From LMUY01 sp964235495 (GTDB lineage Bacteria; Pseudomonadota; Alphaproteobacteria; Acetobacterales; Acetobacteraceae), in the NCBI GenBank assembly GCA_964235495.1, contig CAXSAX010000020.1:1-64000 (forward strand): a stretch of DNA of 64,000 nucleotides, written 5' to 3'. A program made the position numbers and the translations under genes. The notes under the pieces were generated by a model that was given only the letters and a program-made list of their open reading frames with translations, was not told the DNA's origin and made no database searches. Below, one piece after another: positions 58,954-64,000 of this stretch (positions are counted from its first letter, which is position 1; every line of letters begins with the position of its first letter).

Positions 58954-60188
58954 CACTCCGCCGCCATGTTCGGCCGCACCGGCTTGTACTTGGCCAGCTC
59001 CAACCGCCCGAGCTGGTAGCGGTGCACCTCGTCCGGCCCGTCCACGATGCGCATGGTGCGGGCCACGGCATACATCTTGGCCAGGCCAAAATCGTTGGAC
59101 ACGCCGCCGCCGCCATGCATCTGCACCGCCCAGTCGATCACCTGGCAGGCCATGTTGGGGATGGAGACCTTGATCTCGGCGATCTCCCGCCGCGCCGCCT
59201 TGTTGCCCACCGTGTCCATCTTCCAGGCCGCGTGCAGCACCAGCAGGCGGCACTGGTCGATCATGATGCGGCTGTTGGCGATCCGCTCCATGGTGACGCC
59301 CTGGTCGGCCAGCGGCTTGCCGAACGGCTGGCGCTGCAGCGAGCGGCGGCACATCAGCTCCAGCGCCAGCTCGGACAGGCCGATGGTGCGCATGCAGTGG
59401 TGGATGCGTCCCGGCCCAAGGCGCCCCTGGGCGATCTCGAAGCCGCGCCCCTCGCCGAGCAGGATGCTGGACGCCGGCACCCGCACGTCCTCGAAGCCGA
59501 TCTCGGCATGGCCGTGCGGCGCGTCGTCGTAGCCGAACACCGGCAGCATGCGGTGAATGGTGACGCCCGGGGTGTCGCGCGGCACCAGGATCATGGATTG
59601 CTGGCGGTGCTTGTCCATGTTCGCCGGGTCGGACTTGCCCATCACGATGAAGATGGCGCAGCGCGGGTCCCCGGCGCCGGAGGACCACCACTTGCGGCCG
59701 TTGATGACGTACTCGTCACCTTGGCGCTCGATCCGCGTCTCGATGTTGGTGGCGTCCGAGGAGGCCACCGCCGGCTCGGTCATGCAGAAGGCGGAGCGGA
59801 TGTCGCCGGCGAGCAACGGCGTCAGCCAGCGGCGCTTCTGCTCCTCCGTGCCGTACAGGTCGAGGGTCTCCATGTTGCCGGTGTCCGGGGCCGAGCAGTT
59901 GAACACCTCGCTGGACCACTGCACCCGGCCCATGATCTCGGCCAGCGGCGCGTATTCCAGGTTGCTCAGGCCGTAGCCGTGCTTGCTGTGGGCGAGAAAC
60001 AGGTTCCACAACCCCGCCTCCTTGGCGCGCTGCTTGAGCTGCTCGCTGATCGGCAGCGGCTGCCAGCGGTCGGGCGCTTGCGCCAATTGGGCGGCGTAGG
60101 TCGCCTCGTTCGGGGCGATGTGCTCGTCCATGAAGGCCTGCAGCCGGGTCCGCAGGTCCTGCACCTTGTCCGAGAACTCGAATTCCAT
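58953..60188 (-). CDS. Acyl-CoA dehydrogenase (ACAD10/11-like)
   Basis: A 411-residue FAD enzyme. It has AFCMTEPAVASSDATNIET (FAD and substrate loop), RKWWSSGAGDPRCAI, a C-terminal RRSLQRQPFGKPLADQG and MHGGGGVSNDF. The region where classical enzymes have the catalytic Glu reads DGPDEVHR, and the WWSSGA form is typical of the ACAD10/11 branch. ATG 60188 is preceded by a GGGAGGGAC-type site. It is the first gene of the operon, and its stop overlaps the SDR start. Confidence 0.9.
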   Translation of the reverse strand: MEFEFSDKVQDLRTRLQAFMDEHIAPNEATYAAQLAQAPDRWQPLPISEQLKQRAKEAGLWNLFLAHSKHGYGLSNLEYAPLAEIMGRVQWSSEVFNCSAPDTGNMETLDLYGTEEQKRRWLTPLLAGDIRSAFCMTEPAVASSDATNIETRIERQGDEYVINGRKWWSSGAGDPRCAIFIVMGKSDPANMDKHRQQSMILVPRDTPGVTIHRMLPVFGYDDAPHGHAEIGFEDVRVPASSILLGEGRGFEIAQGRLGPGRIHHCMRTIGLSELALELMCRRSLQRQPFGKPLADQGVTMERIANSRIMIDQCRLLVLHAAWKMDTVGNKAARREIAEIKVSIPNMACQVIDWAVQMHGGGGVSNDFGLAKMYAVARTMRIVDGPDEVHRYQLGRLELAKYKPVRPNMAAE

Positions 60189-60300
60189 CGCAGTGTCCCT
60201 CCCTTGCCGAGTTGGTTGTTGCGCGCGATACCGCCACGAACATCGGGCCCTGGCAAGCGATGGCAAACCTGCGGGCCGCGGCCCGCGTTGTGCAACCGCC

Positions 60301-60352
60301 TAGATAGCCCGCCTAGATAGCCCGCCTAGATAGCCCGCCCAGACAGCCCGCC
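60301..60352. repeat. Four tandem 13-bp repeats
   Basis: Three perfect copies of TAGATAGCCCGCC followed by one with two changes (CAGACAGCCCGCC), in the intergenic region between the divergent acyl-CoA dehydrogenase and DedA genes. Could be a slippage-prone tandem array or operator sites. Confidence 0.8.
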
Positions 60353-60378
60353 GCAGGAGCACGACGCTGACCAACCCG

Positions 60379-60942
60379 TTGACCGGATGGCTAGACCTTC
60401 ACGGCCACGGCCCGGCGATCCAGGGTTTGCTGATCCTGCTCGGGACCTTCGTGCTGGAGGACGCCGCCACCATCCTGGCCGCCATGGACGTGCAGGTCAG
60501 CAAGGTGTCCCTCGCCCTGGCGCTGGGGGCGCTCTATCTCGGCATCGTGCTGGGGGACGTGTGGCTGTACGGCATGGGCCGGCTGGCGGTGGCCACTCCC
60601 TGGGCGCAGCGCTGGGCGCCGCCGAGCCGGTTCGCCCACAGCCGGGATTGGCTGCGCGGCCACGTGTTCAGCGTCGTGTTCGTCAGCCGCTTCCTGCCTG
60701 GCGCGCGGCTGCCGACCTACACCGCCTGCGGCTACTTCCGGGTGGACCTGAAGCGCTTCGCCCTGGCCGCGGTCGTGGCCACCTCCATCTGGACCACCCT
60801 GCTGTTCACCGTCTCGCTGCACCTGGGCCGCTTCCTGTCCGACCACCTGGGCGCCTGGCGCTGGGCGGGCATGGCCGGCTTCGCGCTGACCGTCGTGATC
60901 GCCGGGCGCCTGGCCGCGCGTCTGCAAGCGGCGCACCCATGA
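60379..60942 (+). CDS. DedA-family membrane protein
   Basis: About 187 residues with the DedA/VTT fold: FVLEDAATILAA near the start, LYLGIVLGDVWLYGMGRLA, and the conserved FVSRFLPGARLPTYTACGYF (R-x-x-P-G-x-R) re-entrant loop. Several membrane helices follow. DedA proteins act as lipid flippases, including undecaprenyl-phosphate recyclers. The start is uncertain: TTG 60379 opens the frame, but AGGAG at 60355-60359 is better placed for the in-frame CTG at 60367. The stop overlaps the ATP-grasp gene (ATGA). Confidence 0.85.
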   Translation: MTGWLDLHGHGPAIQGLLILLGTFVLEDAATILAAMDVQVSKVSLALALGALYLGIVLGDVWLYGMGRLAVATPWAQRWAPPSRFAHSRDWLRGHVFSVVFVSRFLPGARLPTYTACGYFRVDLKRFALAAVVATSIWTTLLFTVSLHLGRFLSDHLGAWRWAGMAGFALTVVIAGRLAARLQAAHP

Positions 60943-62015
60943 CGGACGCCACCTTGGCCGCGGACCGGGCGGCGGCGCGGCGGGAACGGCTGGTCTCGCC
61001 GTTCGAGTTCTGGCCCGGCTGGCTGTTCTACGCCCCCGTGGTGGCGCAATGGCTCTGGCTCGGCCTGCGCTACCGGGACCTGAGCCTGCCCACCGCCGCC
61101 AACCCGACCATCGAGACCGGCGGGCTGTGCGGCGAGAGCAAGCTCGCCATCCTCGACCTGGCGGAGCCGGCGGCGCAGGCCTGGATCGCCCCCTATGTCA
61201 GCTTCCGCGCCGGCATCGACGACCCGGCGCGCGCCGCGGAGCAGGGCGGCTTCGGCTGGCCGGTGGTGCTCAAGCCGGACATCGGCTGCAACGGCGCCGG
61301 CGTGCGGCTGCTGCACGACCCGGCGGCGCTGCTGGCGGCGGTGGCGGCGTTCCCGCACGGCACCCGCCTGATGCTGCAACGCTACGCGCCGGGCCCGGGC
61401 GAGGCCGGCGTGTTCTACATCCGCTACCCCGGCGAGACGGGCCGCGTCACCTCGCTCACGCTCAAGCTGCAGCCAAGCGTGACAGGGGACGGCCGCTCGA
61501 CGCTGGAGGCCCTGGTGCGGGCCGACCCGCGGGCCGGGCTGGTGCCGCAGCTCTACCTGCCGCGGCTCGCCGCCCGGCTGGCGGAGGTGCCCGCCGCCGG
61601 CGAGGCCGTGCCGCTGGTGTTCACCGGCAACCACTGCAAGGGCGCCATCTTCCTCGACGGCGCCCACGCCATCACCCCGGCGCTGACCCGGCAGATCGAC
61701 GCCATCGCCCGCGCCATCCCCGGCTTCCACTTCGGCCGCATCGACGTGCGCTACGGCTCGGAGGCGGCGCTGCGGCTCGGCCAGGGCTTCACGATCATCG
61801 AGGTGAACGGCGCCGGCTCGGAGGCGACGCATATCTGGGACGCGCGCTGCACCCTGCGGCAGGCCTACGCCGCCCAGTTCGCCCACTACCGCGCCGCCTG
61901 GGAGATCGGCCGCATCAACCGCGCCAAGGGCTACCGCCCGAGCGGGCTGCGCGCCATGTATCGGCTGTGGCGGCTGCAACGCCGCGTGATGGCCTCCTAC
62001 CCCACGAATGATTGA
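60939..62015 (+). CDS. ATP-grasp domain protein of unknown substrate
   Basis: A 358-residue protein. An N-terminal region with one possible membrane-associated helix (WPGWLFYAPVVAQWLWLGL) precedes an ATP-grasp fold: WPVVLKPDIGCNGAG, the nucleotide-binding MLQRYAPGPGEAG, and metal ligands in GRIDVRYG and FTIIEVNGAGSEATH. It resembles D-Ala-D-Ala ligase-type enzymes, but the substrate cannot be told. ATG 60939 overlaps the DedA stop, so the pair is translationally coupled, suggesting lipid or envelope modification. Confidence 0.85.
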   Translation: MTDATLAADRAAARRERLVSPFEFWPGWLFYAPVVAQWLWLGLRYRDLSLPTAANPTIETGGLCGESKLAILDLAEPAAQAWIAPYVSFRAGIDDPARAAEQGGFGWPVVLKPDIGCNGAGVRLLHDPAALLAAVAAFPHGTRLMLQRYAPGPGEAGVFYIRYPGETGRVTSLTLKLQPSVTGDGRSTLEALVRADPRAGLVPQLYLPRLAARLAEVPAAGEAVPLVFTGNHCKGAIFLDGAHAITPALTRQIDAIARAIPGFHFGRIDVRYGSEAALRLGQGFTIIEVNGAGSEATHIWDARCTLRQAYAAQFAHYRAAWEIGRINRAKGYRPSGLRAMYRLWRLQRRVMASYPTND

Positions 62016-62024
62016 GGACCTTCG

Positions 62025-63122
62025 ATGACCGAAACCGACCTGTTCCAGCCCGTCACCCTGGGCGACCTGCCGCTCGCCAACCGGGTCGTCATGGCCCCGC
62101 TCACCCGCAGCCGCGCCGGCAAGGGCGACGTGCAGGGGACGCTGAACGCCGAGTACTACGGCCAGCGGGCCAGCGCCGGGCTGATCGTCAGCGAGGCGAC
62201 CAACATCACCCAGCAGGGCAAGGGCTACGCCTTCACCCCCGGCATCTACACCGACGAGCAGGTGGCCGGCTGGCGCATCGTGACCGATGCGGTGCATGCC
62301 AAGGGCGGCCACATGTTCTGCCAGCTCTGGCACGTCGGCCGCATCAGCCACCCCTCGCTGCAACCCGGCGGCGGCCTGCCGGTGTCGGCCTCCGGGGTCA
62401 AGCCGGAGGGCCAGGCCTTCACCGAGACCGGGTTCCAGCCGCTGGTGGCGCCCCGCGCGCTGCGCACGGAGGAGATTCCCGGCCTGATCGCCGACTACCG
62501 CCACGCCGCCATGTGCGCCAAACGCGCCGGGTTCGACGGCGTGGAGATTCACGCGGCGAACGGCTACCTGTTGGAGCAGTTCCTGCGCAGCCACACCAAC
62601 CAGCGCACCGACCGCTACGGCGGCAGCATCGAGAACCGGGTGCGGCTGACGCTGGAGGTCGCGGACACGGTGGTGGGCGTGTGGGGCGGCCGCCGCGTCG
62701 GCATCCGCCTGTCGCCGGTGAGCCCGGCCAACGACATGGCCGGCTTCGAGGACGCGCAGGAGCTGTACGGCATGTTGGTTCAGGGCCTGTCCGGCTTCCA
62801 GCTCTGCTACATGCACATCATCGAGGGCGCGACCCAGGGGCCGCGCGACAGCTCGCTGTTCGACTACGTGGCCCTGCGCAAGCTGTTCAGCGGCCTCTAC
62901 ATGGCCAATAACGGCTACGACCTGAAGCTGGCGGAGGCGGAGCGGCGCGCGCTGAAGGCCGACCTGATCGCCTTCGGCCGCCCTTTCATCAGCAACCCGG
63001 ACCTGGTGGAGCGCCTGCGCGACGACCTGCCGCTCGCCCCCTCGGACGACAAGACGCACTGGTACGGCGGCGGCGCGGAAGGCTACACCGACTACAAGCC
63101 GGCGGAGCGCCGCGCCGCCTGA
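62025..63122 (+). CDS. nemA: Old Yellow Enzyme-type alkene reductase (NemA-like)
   Basis: A 365-residue FMN-dependent ene-reductase. It has LANRVVMAPLTRSRA at the start, QLWHVGRISH, the substrate and flavin residues in FDGVEIHAANGYLLEQFL, and TDRYGGSIENR. The C-terminal AFGRPFISNPDLVERL is typical. It reduces activated C=C bonds such as N-ethylmaleimide and nitrate esters. It begins 9 bp after the ATP-grasp gene and may be co-transcribed with it. The xenobiotic substrate is unknown. Confidence 0.93.
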   Translation: MTETDLFQPVTLGDLPLANRVVMAPLTRSRAGKGDVQGTLNAEYYGQRASAGLIVSEATNITQQGKGYAFTPGIYTDEQVAGWRIVTDAVHAKGGHMFCQLWHVGRISHPSLQPGGGLPVSASGVKPEGQAFTETGFQPLVAPRALRTEEIPGLIADYRHAAMCAKRAGFDGVEIHAANGYLLEQFLRSHTNQRTDRYGGSIENRVRLTLEVADTVVGVWGGRRVGIRLSPVSPANDMAGFEDAQELYGMLVQGLSGFQLCYMHIIEGATQGPRDSSLFDYVALRKLFSGLYMANNGYDLKLAEAERRALKADLIAFGRPFISNPDLVERLRDDLPLAPSDDKTHWYGGGAEGYTDYKPAERRAA

Positions 63123-63200
63123 ACCGCGTAGCCCCCAGCTTGCCATCCCGCGTCCGCTCCGGCAGGAACGGGCGCGCAACAGGCAGGCGTGACGTTCGGC

Positions 63201-64000
63201 ATGGACACGGTTCAAGCGATCTTGATCGCCATCCTGCAAGGGGCCACCGAGCTGTTCCCGGTCAGCAGCCTGGGCCACGCCGTGGTGCTGCCCGCCCTGC
63301 TGCACTGGAACTTCGACCAGGCCTCCGCCGCCTTCCTGCCGTTCCTGGTCATGCTGCACGTCGGCACCGCGGTCGCCCTGCTGGGCTATTTCTGGCGGGA
63401 CTGGCTGGCGCTCATCCGCGGCGTGCTCGGCGTCTCGGGCGCGCAGCAGAACGGCGAGAGCCGCCGGGTGTTCCTGCTGATCGTCGTCGCCACCCTGCCC
63501 GCCGTGGTCGCCGGCGCGTTACTGGAGCACCTGCTGCGCAGCCTGTTCGCCAACCCGCTGGTCGCCGCCCTGTTCCTCGCGGTGAACGGCCTGCTGCTGC
63601 TGTTCGGCGAGCGGCTGCGCGCCCGCGCCAGCCACCGCGCGCTGTCCAGCCTGACCTACCGGGACGCGCTCACCATCGGCGTCTGGCAGTGCGCGGCGCT
63701 GATCCCCGGCATCTCCCGCTCCGGCGCCACCATCGTGGGCGGGTTGCTGCGCGGCATCGACCATGAGGGGTCGGCACATTTCTCGTTCCTGATCGCCACC
63801 CCCATCATCCTCGGCGCCACGGTGCTGGAGGTGCCCAAGCTGCTGCGGGCGGACATCCCGCCGGGCACGTTGCAGGTCTCGCTGCTGGCCGCCGTGGTGG
63901 CGGGGCTGGTGGCGCTGGCCAGCACGGCGTTCCTGATGCGGTACTTCCGGCACAACGACAAATGGGCGCTCAACCCGTTCGCGTTCTACTGCCTGATCGC
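63201..64000 (+). CDS. uppP: Undecaprenyl-diphosphatase (partial, runs off the window)
   Basis: The frame from ATG 63201 (or GTG 63189) is open to the window end and covers almost a full BacA/UppP protein, about 267 residues seen. ILQGATELFPVSSLGH is the (E/Q)-rich first motif, with a Phe-Pro order ELFPVSS instead of the usual EFLPISS. ALIPGISRSGATIVGG is the second motif with the catalytic Ser and Arg. Several membrane helices. It recycles undecaprenyl diphosphate for peptidoglycan synthesis. The DedA gene nearby may serve the same lipid carrier cycle. Confidence 0.9.
   Translation, partial: MDTVQAILIAILQGATELFPVSSLGHAVVLPALLHWNFDQASAAFLPFLVMLHVGTAVALLGYFWRDWLALIRGVLGVSGAQQNGESRRVFLLIVVATLPAVVAGALLEHLLRSLFANPLVAALFLAVNGLLLLFGERLRARASHRALSSLTYRDALTIGVWQCAALIPGISRSGATIVGGLLRGIDHEGSAHFSFLIATPIILGATVLEVPKLLRADIPPGTLQVSLLAAVVAGLVALASTAFLMRYFRHNDKWALNPFAFYCLI

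Overview
The window looks like chromosome of an alphaproteobacterium, most likely Acetobacteraceae. By eye most of it is very GC-rich, with GTG and TTG starts, hfq next to hflX, gltA, pyrE, SixA/CHAD and an FeS-type photolyase. The family is my inference from gene content and codon style, not from a marker gene. Two stretches are visibly less GC-rich and look acquired: about 1-9.8 kb and 44.5-49.1 kb.

Layout. (1) 1-7.7 kb: a minus-strand operon with an itaconate-degradation trio (CitE-type lyase, MaoC-type hydratase, class I CoA-transferase). It continues into a nitroreductase, pyruvate:quinone oxidoreductase (PoxB), acetolactate decarboxylase and a truncated acetolactate synthase. A divergent LysR gene sits upstream. 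The trio should yield pyruvate plus acetyl-CoA, and the downstream genes use pyruvate. (2) 7.7-9.85 kb: IS graveyard (IS3 piece joined to an IS5 piece, plus a dead IS5-family transposase). (3) 9.9-15.9 kb: a very large propeller-GGDEF-EAL protein, a SWIB protein and a divergent HflX. (4) 15.85-18.46 kb: a small accessory insert bounded by 68-bp direct repeats that copy the hflX 3' end. It holds a frameshifted Gly/Ala-rich protein gene and two small membrane protein genes, each followed by a 105-bp repeat. (5) 18.5-43.9 kb: mostly housekeeping and catabolic genes: prolyl oligopeptidase, tricorn-like protease, reductases, tartrate/malate dehydrogenase, MazG, GT87, PhzF, IMPase, canonical HflX-Hfq, class IV aminotransferase, photolyase plus SDR, SixA plus CHAD, SNase and citrate synthase. 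(6) 44517-49124: a complete IS1595-family element with 26-bp inverted repeats and an 8-bp target duplication. It splits a conserved hypothetical gene and carries passenger genes. (7) 49.5-64 kb: YaiI, GDPD, ELM1, pyrE, an omega-aminotransferase, a VWA protein, a MoxR relic, a ClpP-like protease, an acyl-CoA dehydrogenase/SDR/kinase operon, DedA plus ATP-grasp, an Old Yellow Enzyme and uppP (runs off the end).

The most interesting part is the IS1595-family transposon. Besides the transposase it carries a ParA-like ATPase with iteron-like repeats upstream, an XRE regulator, a coiled-coil/winged-helix-like protein, and a proteasome/HslV-like Ntn hydrolase whose initiator-adjacent Thr is the predicted nucleophile, coupled to a small ORF. 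The same palindrome (TCAACG-N5-CGTTGA, two exact and two degenerate copies) lies at the transposase promoter and in front of the Ntn-hydrolase operon, so one repressor may control both transposition and cargo. A second notable signal is a dispersed intergenic repeat family whose hairpin shows compensatory base changes between copies.
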